Counted from the first letter of the stretch, positions 37,452 through 49,439 are shown. The stretch is DNA of 64,000 bases from Tolypeutes matacus (GCA_026826555.1 JAKSZT010040190.1:1150596-1214595); one strand, 5' to 3'. Numbers and translations are program-made. The notes: a model not told the origin generated them from the sequence alone.

Positions 37452-39125
37452 GATTCCCATCTGTCCTTACCCAGGGAAACCACTTTCCCATAATTCTTCT
37501 GCCTGTCTTCCTGTCTTTCCTACAGAGGTTCCTCTGAGCAGTATGTCCTAACAGTCCCATTCCTCCAAGATAGGAGATATGGCCACATCCTCAATGATCA
37601 ATAGCTTCCAAAAACAAAAACAAACAAGACCACATGAGATTTTCCCACTCAAGGCATATTCCACCTGAAGTTAATACCAGTTTAGGACTCCTGAGTGCAG
37701 TGCAGAATTCGTAACATGCAGAAAGAATACACAGAAGAGGGATATGCTTTGAGTGGGTAAGAGGCATTAAGTGGGAAAAAAAGGAAAAAACAAAACAAAA
37801 CTATGAAGACAATAAGAGAACTAGGAAGCAGTACAAGTCAGACCTAACCGTGGGAAGAGGTATTAGGGTTGATTGTACCAGAATGGGTTGGCTAAAGAGA
37901 TTCTGGGATGAGGGGAAAAGGAGTCATAGTCAGACAGCAGATTTGAGATCTCTGAGAACCTGAACGAGAGACAAAGCTCACTGGCAACCTGTCTGAGAAA
38001 ACCAACTCTGCACTTCTGAGTCTTGGGCAAGTGCCCTTTCTATGTAAGGGCAGGAACCCAGGGATGAGGCAGACTTGCAAAAATGTTGCCAAGAGTGAGA
38101 TGAGCCTTTCCTTGGGGCCTCCTTTTAGGATGAGGCCTGCAATAATTTCCTTGCCAAACCAGCGTGCAAAACCTGGGAGATTAAAAAAACTCTATTTTGT
38201 GGTTACATAAGGTTATCTTAAAGTCTTTGAGTATTTAAAAACTTTATGTAATAGGTATCTTAGATATATCTGTGCAGGATTTAAAGGTAATTTACACAAT
38301 GCAAGGACATAGTTTTTTTTAGTCGCTAGCAAATAAAAAGTGGCTACTGATGAGGGATCCAAAACAGTATTATAAATATAACAGAACTCCAGGAAAGGAA
38401 GGGCTGCCACCATCTCACTGCCTGATGCCAGAGGCTGGGGTGGAACATGCAGGCACACACATATAAGAAGCACACAGATACACATAGAAAAAAATACAAC
38501 CCTGTAGCCAAGAACTGTGCCAAACCACCTAGAAGCCACTGACTACATCATAGGTATCTGTGATATCACAATGGACAGGAGGCCTAAAACACCATTGTGT
38601 AAAGCCTGGTCTGGGGAACCAGGTGAAGGTAAAAATAGAACTCCTAAACAAGGAAGGAGAGAATGTAAAATAGATTTAAAAAGAACTCAAAATAAGTCTA
38701 AAAATGAAAAATTTAAAACATGAATTGAATGCGAAGAAAGATGGCTCACAAAATGACCAATTGGAACATGAATTAAGTCCAGATGAAATTAGTTTAATCA
38801 AACAGGCTGACAAAATTAGTAGATTAAAGAACTTAAAAGATATAAATGATGACACACCATTTGGCAAATAAACATGGAATTATCAAATAAAATAAGTGGA
38901 AAGGAAAGAAGGATAGGTGGTATAAAAATAACGGAATAGAAATTTAAAACATAATAGTTATTTAACATTTTCAATAAAATGGATAAACTGGAGAGACAAT
39001 ATATGAATATATATATTCAAAAAATATATGAAAGAGCAATTAAGTTAAATGAAGGATTATTGATAACTGCATTCTAACAAGTCTTTGATGAGAGTTCCAG
39101 AAGAAAATAATTTAAATAAAAAAGC
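37452..39125. other. Intron of the nine-finger gene, no exon seen
   Basis: No supported coding sequence. A-rich in 38620-39070. Nothing recognised. Confidence 0.35.
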
Positions 39126-39130
39126 ACTAG

Positions 39131-39405
39131 GGAAATGGATGTGGCTCAAGCGATTGGGCTCCTGTCTACCATATAGGAGGTCCAAGGTTCAATTCCCAGG
39201 GCCTCCTGGTGAAAGGTGGGCTGGCCTGAGTGGAGAGCTGGCCCACACAGAGTGCTGGCCCAGGCAGAGTGCTGGCCGGAGCATAAAAATGCTGGCTGGC
39301 ACAGGAAAGCTGGCTCATGCAGGAGCGCTGGCCCACGCAGAGAGCTGGTGCAGCAAGATGACTCAACAAAAAGAGACATGGAAGAGAGACAATAAGAGAC
39401 ATAGC
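39131..39405 (+). repeat. DAS-type SINE with internal minisatellite
   Basis: Head 'gatgtggctcaagcgattgg', B-box 'aggttcaattcccagggcct', then about six tandem units of roughly 15-20 bp built on 'gctggcccacacagag' (about 39210-39350), then an A-rich tail with 'aaaagagacatggaagag'. Flanking 'agcactag' and 'agcagtag' may be a diverged TSD. Confidence 0.85.
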
Positions 39406-39479
39406 AGTAGTTGTACTGAAGTATACAATTATGTTTGTCCTAAAAATAATTTTGACTTTACATGCCATTTGTAGATTGC

Positions 39480-39595
39480 ACCTGACACACCTATCTTTAA
39501 TTGCTGTCTTTAATTACCCATAGAATAAAATCTAAATTCATTTGCTGAGCATAAAAGGACCTTTGTGATCCACTGGGCCTCTTGATGTAGGATAC
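39480..39595 (+). repeat. L2-like fragment
   Basis: 'tagaataaaatctaaattcatttgctgagcataaaaggacctttgtgatc' is the L2 3' motif order. It probably runs into an older repeat cut by the next L1. Confidence 0.5.
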
Positions 39596-39896
39596 ACATT
39601 AGACTAACTTGCAGGGCTTTAGAAAAAAATGATTAAGAAGAACGAAGTTGGGGAACTCACACTTCCCAATTTAAAAACTTATTACAAAGCTACTGTGGCA
39701 GTTTGAAATTATTTTATGAATCCCAAAAAGAGAAATATTATGTTTTAGACTAACCCATTCCTGTGGGTGAGACCCACTTGGCTGGATTATGTCAGTAGGG
39801 TGTGATTCATGTGGAGTCTCCACCCTCTTGCTGGGCCAGATATAAAGAGGGACACAGAGACTCAGACAGCAGAGGAAGAAGGGAACCCTTAAGTCC

Positions 39897-40082
39897 CGGT
39901 TCTTAACCTTTTTTGTTCCACAGACCCCTTCCCAGTCAGGTGAAAACCATGGACCCCCTGCATTATTTAATAAATATACTCTGCATTACTTCATAAATAT
40001 ATCACAACTGCACCAACATGTCCCCACAAGAATAATGTTTTTTTTTTGAATTTCAATTCAAGCTCACGGACCCCTGGTTAAG
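39897..40082. mobile_element. Palindromic hAT-like MITE, second copy
   Basis: Reverse-complement relative of 32137-32328: 'ggttcttaacc', 'gttccacagacccc', 'aataatgttttttttttgaatttcaattcaagctcacggacccc', then 'tggttaag'. It splits the LTR-like repeat. Confidence 0.65.
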
Positions 40083-40152
40083 CACAAAGCCCCCAAGAGG
40101 CTGGGCCCACAGAGCAGCTCAAGAGGAGATGAGCCCTGCTACATGCCTGATA

Positions 40153-40345
40153 GCTCACAGCTGAACTTGGGAAGAGAGCAGAACAGCTGAGACTGATATA
40201 GGAGGCCTGGAAAGAGACAAGCCCTATGCCTGCTTGCTCANNNNNNNNNNCCTGCTTGCTCACAGCTGAACTTGGGAAGAGAGCAGAACAGCTGAGACTG
40301 ATATAGGAGGCCCGGAAAGAGACAAGCCCTATGCCTGCTTGCTCA
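40153..40345 (+). repeat. 88-bp direct duplication across a 10-N gap
   Basis: 40153-40240 and 40258-40345 match at 87 of 88 positions (a T/C difference in 'ggcctgg' versus 'ggcccgg'). Ns fill 40241-40250. The homologous copy at 52745-53429 has this segment only once. Confidence 0.9.
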
Positions 40346-40954
40346 CAGCTGAGCTCCAAGATGCTGGAGGGGAAGGCAGAGACCTCCGCAGAGATTGATG
40401 GCCATTTGCTTCACCGTGTGGCAACATGCCGGGTTCAACAGTAGCTGACTTTGGTGAAAAAGCATCTCTGATGGTACCTCAGTTTGGACTTTTCATGGCC
40501 TTGGAACTGTAACCATTACAATAAACAAAACAATGTGGTACTGGCACAAGGACAGACATATAGACAAATGGAACAGAATTGAGAGTTCAGAAATAAACAT
40601 TCACATCTCTATGGTCAACTGATTTTTGTCAAGGGTGCCAAGTCTACTCAACTGGGATAAAAGAGTCTCTTCAACAAATGGTACTGGGAAAACTGGATAT
40701 CCATATGCAAAAGAATAACAGTGGGCCTCTACCTCACACTATATCCAAAAACTAACTAAAAATGGATCAAAAACTAAAACTGAAGAACTAAAACTATAAA
40801 ACTAGAAGAAAACACAAGGGAATATCTCCAAGACTTTGTATTAGGCAATGGATTCCTAGACTTTACAACAAAAGCATGAGCAACAGAAGAAAAATTAGAT
40901 AAATTGGACTTCATCAAAATTAAAAACTTTTGTGCACTAAAGGACATTATCAAG

Positions 40955-41054
40955 GGGAGCAGATGTAGCTCAAGTGGCTGAGCGCCTACTTCCCATGTAC
41001 GAGGTCCTGGATTCTAACCCCGGTACATCCTAAAAAAAAAAAAAAAAAAAAAAA
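40955..41054 (+). repeat. DAS-type SINE nested in L1
   Basis: Head 'gcagatgtagctcaagtggctgagcg', B box 'ggattctaaccccggtacat', then poly(A). A 15-bp TSD (aaggacattatcaag) at 40940-40954 and 41055-41069. Confidence 0.93.
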
Positions 41055-42329
41055 AAGGACATTATCAAGAAAGCAAAAATGAAAACCTATAGAATGGAAG
41101 AAAATATTTGGAAACTATGTATTTGATAAGGGTTTAATATCCAGAATATATAAAGAAATTCTACAACTCAACAACAAAAAGACAAACAATCCAATTAAAA
41201 AATGGGCCAAAGACTTTAATAGAAATTTCTCCAAAGATATATAAATGGCCAATAAGGGCATGAAAAGATGCTCAACATCATTAGCCATTAGGGAAATGCA
41301 AATCAAAACCACAATGAAATAGCACCTCACACCCACTAGAATAGCTATTTTAAAAAATAACAAGTGTTGATGAGAATATGGAGAAATTGGAATTCTCTTG
41401 CAATGTTGGTGGGAATATAAAATGGTGTAGCTGCTATGGAAATCAGTTTAGCAGTTCCTTAGAAAGTTAAATATAGAATTACCATATGACCAAACAATCC
41501 CACTTCTGGAAGAGACTTGGACAGATATCTGTACACCAATGTTCACAGCAGCATTATTCACAATAGCCAAAAGGTGGAAGCAACCCAACTGTCAACCAAT
41601 GAATAGATCAATAAAATATGGTATATCCTTACAATGAAATACTATACAGCCATAAAAAGAAGTGAAGTGCTGGGATATGGTTCAACATGGAGGAACCTTG
41701 AGGACATCATGTTGAGTGAAATAAGCCAGACACAAAAGGACAAATATTGTATCTCACTTATATGAAATAATTAGAATATGCAAATTCATAGAGACAGAAA
41801 GAAGATTATAGGGTATCAGGAGTGGGTGTGGGATAGGGAAAGGAGAGTTAATTTTTAACAGATACAGAGTTTCTGTTTGGGGTGATGGAAAAGTTTAGGT
41901 AATGGATGGTGGTGATGGTAGCACAACATTGTGAATATAATTAACACCATTGAATTATATATTTGAAAGTGGTTAAAACGGGAAATGTTACGTCTTATGT
42001 TGTGTATATGTTTTCACAAAAAAAGTTAAAAAAAAAAAAAAAGGAAAACAATAACAAAAAACTGTCCCTGGGCTCCACCCTAGTTCAACTGAAAGGAATT
42101 TCTGAGGTTGGGGCCCAGGCACTGGTATATTTTTAAAGTCATCAAGATTTACAATGAGGGTTAGGAACCCTGATGTGAGGAAGTCTCTGCCTACGTTTTC
42201 AGTTTCATTTCTCATAACTCTCCACCCTCCTCACATTTTATATTCCATCAATACTAAGGAGTTAAGACCACAGTCAGCTCCCATGTTACTGCTCTCCTCC
42301 TATACAATCCATAATGGAATATTTTTTTG

Positions 42330-42480
42330 TGTATTTGTTTAATTTCTCTGTCATGAGACTTATTGTAAGCTACATAAAATCAAGGATCATGTCTGTTTTG
42401 TTCAGGGTATGCCTAGTGCCTAGCACAATGTCTGTCACATAGGAAGAACTCAATATGCATTTGCTGAATGATGAATGATA
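42330..42480 (+). repeat. L2 3' relic
   Basis: 'attgtaagctacataaaatcaaggatcatgtctg', then 'gcctagtgcctagcacaatg' and 'ctcaatatgcatttgctgaatgatgaatga'. Confidence 0.7.
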
Positions 42481-42522
42481 ATGTTTCTAGGGCATCCAGA
42501 TATCTCAAATGTCAACACTTAC

Positions 42523-42670
42523 CACAATTTAGCTGATATTGAGGGTCCTGGGATTCACCCTTAAGCTGGGTCTCCATGGGTTGAGGCTGGAGATAGCTTG
42601 CTTCCTTAGTTGGGTCCAGAAGCACGGATGTCTCAGAGAGCACTCCCTGTGCACAGGCCTGGGCTGAAAC
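42523..42670 (-). CDS. SCAN zinc-finger gene, coding exon 2 (linker)
   Basis: 148-nt linker exon. Acceptor TTGTCTTCAG precedes 42670; donor GTAAGTG starts at 42522. Encodes residues about 134-182 ('[20 protein letters not shown]' ... '[11 protein letters not shown]'). Phase 0 entry and phase 1 exit are the same as in ZSCAN16. The start 'VSAQ' after the SCAN exon is typical of the family. Confidence 0.82.
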
Positions 42671-42801
42671 CTGAAGACAAGGAGGCTCATTTGGGCTTCT
42701 GAAGGGCCGATGGTGTACATGATGCCCAGAGAGCCCACAAAGGACCCACCGTGGTCACCACTCCCAGAACTCCCACCATAGAGCATGAGGCCATTTCCCA
42801 C

Positions 42802-43200
42802 CTGCTGTCCTGGTTCATCCAGCTCCTTCTCCAGATCCTCCAGCATGGTCACTGCCTCTTCCCCGCTCTCCGGATGATGCTCCTGCACCCAGGCCTGGAG
42901 CTCCTCAGGCAGGATGGTCAGGAACTGCTCCAGCACCAGCAAGTCCAACATCTGCTCCTTGGTGTGCATCTCAGGCCTTAACCACTCACAGCAGAGCACC
43001 CAGAGCTGGCTCAAAGCCTCACGGGGCCCAGGCGTCTCTTTGTAGCAGAACTGTCGGAAGCGCCGGCGGAATAACTCCTGGTTGCTCGGGCTGCTCACTT
43101 GTGAGCCAGACTCCTGGCCCCAGCCAAGCCCCAATTTGTGGTTTGCTTCAAAGAACCCCTTGGACTCTTCAACGGCCTGTGGAGACAGCACGTTGGCCAT
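42802..43200 (-). CDS. SCAN zinc-finger gene, first coding exon with SCAN domain
   Basis: ATG at 43200 ('[20 protein letters not shown]'). The frame is open two codons further upstream, but those read GTG GGA. A full SCAN box covers about residues 40-128: '[20 protein letters not shown]', '[20 protein letters not shown]', '[20 protein letters not shown]'. SCAN mediates dimerisation with other SCAN proteins. Donor GTGGGA begins at 42801. The exon probably starts at 43262 after acceptor CCTTAG. The short acidic 'VKVEE' motif found near the start of many family members is missing here. No stop or frameshift is present. Confidence 0.9.
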
Positions 43201-44029
43201 TCCCACTCGAATGTGCTTAGAGGAGGATTGCAGCTACAAGTGTTATATTTTAGGGCACTCTCCTAAGGTTACAGAAACCACAATTAAAAAGAGAAACATA
43301 TACACAGGTTGATGCAGTATATGAGGTCACTCACTGAGTCTGTCTCTTGGTTTTGGAAATAAAAGGCTTAACCCCAAATTAAAGATAGTTAAAAAATAAA
43401 AGTTTAAGGCAATTCAAGTTTTTTTGTACCAAGTAGCAAAGGGAATGCTCATCAAGAAACAGCTTTCTTAACAATAATGAAAATACTGTTGGATTTTTGC
43501 TTCCCAAAATAACACTAAAAACTAAACCAGTTGATAAGGCAAAATTGAGATTATTTTTATGGGCGATAGAGAACACTACCTTGACAGAGCCTTTGTAACA
43601 TCTCTGAGGGAGGAAGAGAAAGTCAGGATATTTATAAGGTTTGGGATTTTTAAGGCAGTTCTTTCAAAGCAGGATTTGGATTGGAAAAAGAACATGATGT
43701 AATAGTTGAGGACTGAATGATACAGCAAGGTGAAGGTTTTGAAGTGAGGGTTTCAAAAAGTCTGGTTGCTATTCATTGAAAAGTTGAAGTGTGATAATCA
43801 CTTAAATGGACTTTTTGAGGGGGAAGTTCTTGAAATACACAGTCATTTGCAATTTTTATCTTCTTAGGCAAGAAGTTCCTAAAATAGTCAAGTTGATAAA
43901 GATAGCTGAGTGAAAATCTTGTTCTAGGTAAGCTGTGTGCGTGTGAATGTTTTTCAGTCTTCAATGTAACAGCAGAGGAAAACAGTACCTATCTGTTTAG
44001 GTAAATGTAGACTGCCAGTTAGCATGGTG

Positions 44030-44165
44030 GGCAGTGTGGTTAAGGGCATGGGCTGGATTCCAAAAGAATTGGGCTTGAATCTTGTCACATTCTATTTTAT
44101 CTGGGGTGGCTTAACTTCTCTAAACTTCTATTTCCCCATTTGTAAAAACACATTAGAGGTTTGAC
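44030..44165 (+). repeat. MIR relic
   Basis: 'gggcagtgtggttaagggcatgggctgga', 'gaattgggcttgaatcttg', 'aacttctatttccccatttgtaaaa': standard MIR order. Confidence 0.75.
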
Positions 44166-44345
44166 TTTTAACTTTTATTTTGAAATAATTTCAAACTTAC
44201 AGAAAATTTCCCCAAAATGTACAAAACAGTCCCTGTACCCTTCGCCCAGCTTCTCCTAATGCTGACTCCTTACATGATCATAGCACAACTACAAAACAAG
44301 AAAAATAAGATTGGTACAAGGCAGTGAACTAAACCACAGGCATTC
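44166..44345 (-). repeat. Old L1 3' fragment
   Basis: 'ttattttgaaataatttcaaacttacagaaa', 'tgtacaaaacagtccctgtacccttc', 'cctaatgctgactccttacat' is a common old L1 3'UTR-type order in antisense. Confidence 0.55.
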
Positions 44346-44889
44346 TATAGGATCGTTTTGCGAATGATTACAGAAAGCATTAGGCTCTGTGCCTGGCACT
44401 TAGTACGACCTAAGCAAAGGGCTGCAATTATCGCTGGGACCTGGTCATCTAGGTACTGCCTCGGGAGATCAGGCTCCGCGCTCTGGGACACTCTCTTGGT
44501 TTCTGGGCACAGAAGTTACGCCTATGCCGGGAGGCCCTCTAGTGCCATTTCTGCGCCTCGCATCTGTTAGCTACTTGGCATCTTCCAGAAACAATTCATT
44601 TCTCGGGCCCTAAAGGCTACTTTAGGGGCTTCTAGGATAAGCTTGAAGAAAGGCTGTTTTAGGAATCATTCAAGATAAAGGATATGTGGCCGCTTCTACA
44701 GGTTGCTTGCACTAGTTTTGATCTTCCAAAGAATAAAGCAGTGAGTTAAGCTGCCAGAATACGACATTAACCGAACTGGAACATAATCGGCGAACCAATG
44801 AGCACTAGACTCAGAAAGGTTAGGCTGCCTGGGTCCCTTAAGCCAAAAGGAACTGAAAGACCCCACAAAGGGTTTCCCGGAGAGGACTG

Positions 44890-45310
44890 GCTGGTCAGCA
44901 CAGACCCACCGGGGCCAGCGCCTGTAACCCAGTAGTCCGAGTCTCCGAAACGTCTTGGGGCGCCAGTCGGGAAGCGGGCTGTGGCCGGGGAGGGGCTGCC
45001 CAGCGGAGCCCGGGCACGGACGCCCCCCACCGGGCCCCACCCACCCGCGCCTGGCCGACCTGGGGACGCGGCCCGGCCACACGCTCCCTTCCCGCCAGTC
45101 TTACCCAGGCCCCAGGGAGGAGGCCTCCGGACCCTAACTAACCCCTTCGCGCCACGGCCCGGCCGCCGGCGGAAGTGCGTGCTCGTATGTGGCGGGCCGG
45201 GTGCCTGCGCTTCCGGCGGCTCCAGGCGTCCGCGCGGTTTAGCGTCCCCCGGCGCGCTGCGTCTTGGGCGGGACGTGCGAAAAGGGCCGCCTGGGCGTGT
45301 GGAGTGTCAG
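44890..45310 (-). promoter_or_regulatory. CpG-island promoter and non-coding first exon of the nine-finger SCAN gene
   Basis: Dense CpG island with a minus-strand donor CCTGG|GTAAGA ending a likely 5'UTR exon at 45105. ETS-type motifs (GGAAGTG at about 45172-45178 plus strand; CTTCCGG at about 45209-45216) sit just upstream. No TATA box. Layout mirrors the ZSCAN16 promoter. Confidence 0.75.
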
Positions 45311-45418
45311 AGGAGGACGAGAGTTTTATTAGCAGTGTTACCAGTTTGCGAATCGGGCAACACCGGGTAAAAGCAGGTGTTCCAAAGCAGCCAGGGGACA
45401 ATGGAAATTTATAATCGG

Positions 45419-45440
45419 AAAAAAAAAAAAAAAAAAAAAA
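45419..45440 (+). repeat. Poly(A) tract
   Basis: About 22 As right after 'tataatcgg'. No element body was identified on its left beyond the CpG island. Confidence 0.8.
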
Positions 45441-45589
45441 AGGGTGGGTGGGTAATGGCGGTGGTCAGGCGAGTTCTAGTCTAGTGGCTTATTGGAATAT
45501 AAAGGTAAAAAGAAACTTGTCTGAAATGATTGGTCAGAGCTTAGGCATCTCTTTTTGGTCTTATTTCCTCTAAGTCTTGCTCTCCAAGC

Positions 45590-46000
45590 TGGGCACCCTG
45601 GAAGTCTGGCTGCGTCAGCGTACAGTGTCCACCCTGTGTGCCTCCTTTGCTGAGAGCCGTTTGATAGCCCAAAGCCTGAAGGTCAATTTAGAGTTCCTCT
45701 CACAGGGGTTTTGATTTATAACCTGCCTCACCTTAAAAAGAAGGTCCCAGCAAAGGCTCCGCCACGTGGCTGAGTCCCTCCTCTCTCCCAGACACTGCGC
45801 AGCAGGCGGAGACCTGGTCGGGGCGCGGCTGCTTCATTCGAGCAGGAACCACCTCGCCCACCCTGCCAACCAGCCTCCCTGGCCAGCGTCACCCGCCCGT
45901 CCTTCATCAACCTTAGTCTGTTTACTAGGCTATGTTGCTCAACCGGAATGTGTCCGCCGTGTTCCCATCAGGGCAAGCCTGCAGTCTTTACTGCTCATCA
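45590..46000. other. GC-rich patch, possible second promoter
   Basis: Moderately CpG-rich block separate from the 45.1-kb island ('ccgccacgtggctgag', 'ctggtcggggcgcggctgc'). It has an E-box CACGTG near 45762-45767. No exon can be tied to it. A MIR-like relic may follow at about 46040-46160. Confidence 0.35.
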
Positions 46001-46332
46001 ACTACCCGAAAGGAGAGGAAGGAAAAGCAAATTTAAGGCACAATCTATGATAAGCTCTGTGCGGCGTGCTCTACTCACTACAATCCGGGAACACGCAAAA
46101 GTTTAAGTGACCTGCCTACGTCCTCACAGCCAAGAGGCAGAGTCAGAATGTTGCACAACCACACAAGAGTGACCCAGACCTGTCCTGGGGTCCCTGCAGT
46201 GTAGTCAGACTAGAGCACTGCACAGCCAGAAAATGCCAGTGCTCACTTTAAAATCACAATTTCTGGGTTTATGATACATATTGACCTTTAAAAATGAAAC
46301 TGCTGCAATGCTTTTTTAAATGCCTCCAAGGG

Positions 46333-46487
46333 GAGTGGATGTGACTCAAGCAGTTGAGTGAACGCCTCCCACATGGAAGGTCCAGGGTTGGGTTCCCCAA
46401 GCCTCCTAAAGAAGAGGAGCAAGATACAACCAGCAGACAGAGGAGGGAGGGTGTTAAGCAAGGCGTTTAAAATTAAGTAAATAAATA
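46333..46487 (+). repeat. DAS-type SINE
   Basis: 'gagtggatgtgactcaagcag' head, 'ggtccagggttgggttcccc' B-box region, A/T-rich 'aagtaaataaataa' tail. Slightly diverged 15-bp TSD (aaatg[c/t]ctccaaggg) at 46318-46332 and 46488-46502. Confidence 0.9.
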
Positions 46488-46502
46488 AATGTCTCCAAGG
46501 GA

Positions 46503-47760
46503 GTTTAAATGCTGCCTAGTAGGTATAGTGTCATGAGCTGCTTAGTACTGGTATGTATGCCAGGAATAGAGAGGATGGTTCTTGGCTTAAGCAGCCAAGT
46601 TTGCTTGGGACTAGCTAGTGCTTAGGGGTAGGGAGTTGCTCAAATTTGGAATCCCGAATTCTCTGATTAACTAAAATTACCTAAAGCTGTTTCTTCAACA
46701 AATTAGCATATTTACTAGTATTTACTTCCTAGACTTATTGTGATGAATTAGGAAATACTACATTTAAGTACATTGTTACAACACAGCACAAACAATAAAC
46801 CGTTTGATATATTTTTTTAAGGATTGCAATAAAAGTCACTAGAGACTTGGTTTCTTACTTCTAGGCAAGAATCCCCCTGACCTTGCCCTAGGCAGTAAAC
46901 TTTAAGAGATTGTAGACTAAGTCTTTTCATTTTTGTCACATATTATACAGAGTGGCAATTCCTTTGGTCAAAATTTTAATTTCTGGATGAGTGATACAGA
47001 GACCGACTGTGTTCTTCAAGAGTTCAGTGGCAGATACCACAAAAGGTTTCTTGAAGTATATTGGAATTGCAGGTAGGAAGCTGATATTTCCTTGGGCTGC
47101 AACTTAGAAAGGAAGCTTCCACTCTAGTGGCTCTTTAAGCCACCCATGTACTTTGCTAATTTATGGGACTCACAGAAAATGGAGAAAGGGAAATAAATGA
47201 ATAAGACTTAGATGTTGAGGAGGCAATTGTAGTTGGACTGTGGCAAAGCAGATCACCTTAGTAGGGAGTGGAGGTGATATTATTTTGAAGAGGTGGTTGT
47301 GACCAAATTGAAATTAGATGAAGGGGTTTGTGTTTAATTCAGGAGGCCCTTCAGGGGAAAGATGAGCTATAATATTTTAAGATTTCTTTTAAGATTCAGG
47401 AAACAAAACAAAACTTGAGTCTATAAGAAATTATGTTTGAGATAGAAACTTTGGGTTGAAGTGAAAAGAATAAAGGAGGAATCATTTTTTTTCCAATCCA
47501 GTTTTGTTGTATAGAATGTATTTAAAATTCTATTTTATTATTTTTATCTGAAAGTTAATAATCATGAGCATATGAATATTGAGGTTTGGAAAAGTATGTT
47601 TTATGGCAGGGTGAGTTAATTTCAAGATATTGACATTTTTTACTTGAAATAATTTTATGTTTTTATTTGTATTTAATTTTAAATATAAATTTTCAAACAT
47701 CAAACATTTTAAAAGGTAAATAAGTCTCCTTCCTTCTTCTGTTCCCCCTTGACAATTTTC
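46503..47760. other. No gene seen
   Basis: AT-rich unique-looking DNA without supported exons. Confidence 0.35.
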
Positions 47761-47769
47761 CATCCCTTC

Positions 47770-48560
47770 CAATAGATAATGACTATTATTAGTTTCTTAT
47801 TTATATTTCCAGAGAATTTTAATCCATATTAATTCAAATGTTATTTTTTCCTCTTCTTTTTTTTTCACAAATGGTAGCATATTCTACATATTTTTCTGCA
47901 CCTTGTTTTTTTTATTTAATAGTGTATCTTGGGGATATTTTCCAATTCTTTTTCACTGCTGTAGAGTATTTCCTTTTATGAAAACGCTACAATATATTTA
48001 GCTAGTTCTCTACTGTTGGACATGTATGTTCTTTCAAGCCTTTTTGCTATTGCTCACGATGCTTCAATGAGTTATCTTCTACACTTATATACTTCACTCA
48101 TAGCAAGTATATTTTTAGGATAAATTCCTTTAACTAGAATTGTTGGGTTAAAGCTTATATGTTTGTAATTTTAAAAGATACAAGTTGAACAAATTTTTAT
48201 TTTCATCTGCAATGTATGAGAGTGCCTGTTGCCCCACAGCTCCACCATCATAGCTGTTTTATCAAACTTGCATTTTTTGACAGTGTGATGGAGGAAAAAT
48301 AGTTTCTCAGTGTTTGTCAAATTAAATTTCTCTTATTGTGAGAACCATTTGCTTTTATTTTCCTGAATCCTATCTTTTTATATCCTTTGACTTCAACAGG
48401 TAGTTGGTCTTTCTCTTATGAATTTGTAACAGTTCTTTATAAATTATAGTGGTTGGATAATACCTTTATGGTGTGAGTTATAATCATTTTTTCTGTTTTT
48501 TATTCTTTTAACTTTGTTTTTATTTTGCCATTCAGAAGTTTTTAATTTCTACATCAGGTT
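47770..48560 (-). repeat. Old L1-type LINE fragment
   Basis: 'tgcaccttgttttttttatttaatagtgtatcttggggatattttcca' and 'tgttgggttaaagcttatatg' resemble the antisense old-LINE 3' region at 20790-21790. Confidence 0.5.
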
Positions 48561-49005
48561 TTCCTTTAATGACTTCTAGATTTTGAGTCATAATTAGAAT
48601 GGTCTTTCAAGCCCCAAATTATAAAAGAACAACCTTTTAAACTCCATGCTTTCTATTAGTATATCTGTGGGAGTTTCTTCCCTCCTTCCCTCCCCTCCCC
48701 TTCTTCCTAAATATTCCTGTCATTTGTAGTCATTTGGATGTATGATGTGAAGTATGGATCTAAAGTTTAACAAAATCAATTCTGGAAAGTTCCTAGCCAT
48801 TATTTTGTCAGATATTGCTATTAACCCACTCTAGCTCTCATTTCCTTCTAGAACTCCAATTAGACATTTGGTAGACCTTCTCACTGTATATTCCAGTTCA
48901 AACTGCTTTCTTTTTACTCATATTTCTTAATACTTTCTTTTCTGTATTGAAACTTATCTAAAATGCAGTTTAAAAAATATTCTGTGTGAATAATAAAATA
49001 AAATA

Positions 49006-49029
49006 AAACAACAACAACAACAACAACAA
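49006..49029 (+). repeat. (CAA)n microsatellite
   Basis: About eight CAA units within an A-rich retroelement-like tail starting near 48985. Confidence 0.8.
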
Positions 49030-49439
49030 AATATTGTGTGTGTGATATTTCCAATATAAATAGGTTCAAGTAAGGATAAATTTAACTTTATGAGAGCGAT
49101 CTAGAATAGATTTTTAAGTGAAGTTAAAAAATCTTTATTTTTATTTAAAAAAAAATACATATCAAACACAAATATGTAACTACGTAGAATGAATAAATAT
49201 GTGTACTATTTTTATTTAAAAAAAAAAATCTTGTGTACAATTTCTAACAGTACAACAGCAAGAGCAGCATTATGTCATTCCATATCATGACCTTTGTTGT
49301 GCTACACAGGCTAGAATGTAATATTGAGAGGATGAATCTTCAGTTTGGCTCAGAATGGCATTTTCTATTTCTGAGGTTTTTCTGATGCTGCTCAGTAGCC
49401 CTCAGTAGCCAGCATAATTTTGTACCACTACCCTTTTCT

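Larger units (their letters stand above)
39694..40529 (+). repeat. LTR-like repeat inside L1, itself interrupted
   Basis: Same family as 21072-21472 and 52745-53429. Starts TGTGGCAGTTTGAAA, has TATAAAG at 39841-39847 in a GC-richer U3-like setting, and ends near AATAAA at 40520-40525. Compared with the 52745 copy it lacks about 60 bp at its 3' end. It is split by a MITE at 39897-40082 and holds the assembly gap. Confidence 0.6.
39628..42045 (+). mobile_element. 5'-truncated older L1 with nested insertions
   Basis: Sense L1 ORF2 C-terminal and 3' region. Homologous blocks 'ttacaaagctactgtgg', 'caatgtggtactggcacaagg', 'cttcaacaaatggtactggga' and 'atgcaaatcaaaaccaca' run in order to a poly(A) near 42030. 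All frames are broken. It is more diverged than the copies at 13621 and 24467. It is interrupted by an LTR-like repeat (39694-40529) and a SINE (40955-41054). The L1 itself seems to sit in an older hAT-type relic whose right part resumes at about 42061 ('gctccaccctagttcaactg'). Confidence 0.85.

Noticed and set aside
40078..40359. Repetitive 93-codon open frame with unknown residues
   Set aside because: It crosses the N gap in an LTR-like repeat; the repeated peptide comes from the 88-bp duplication.
44695..45414. Overlapping GC-rich open frames
   Set aside because: CpG-island shadows around the first exon of the nine-finger gene.
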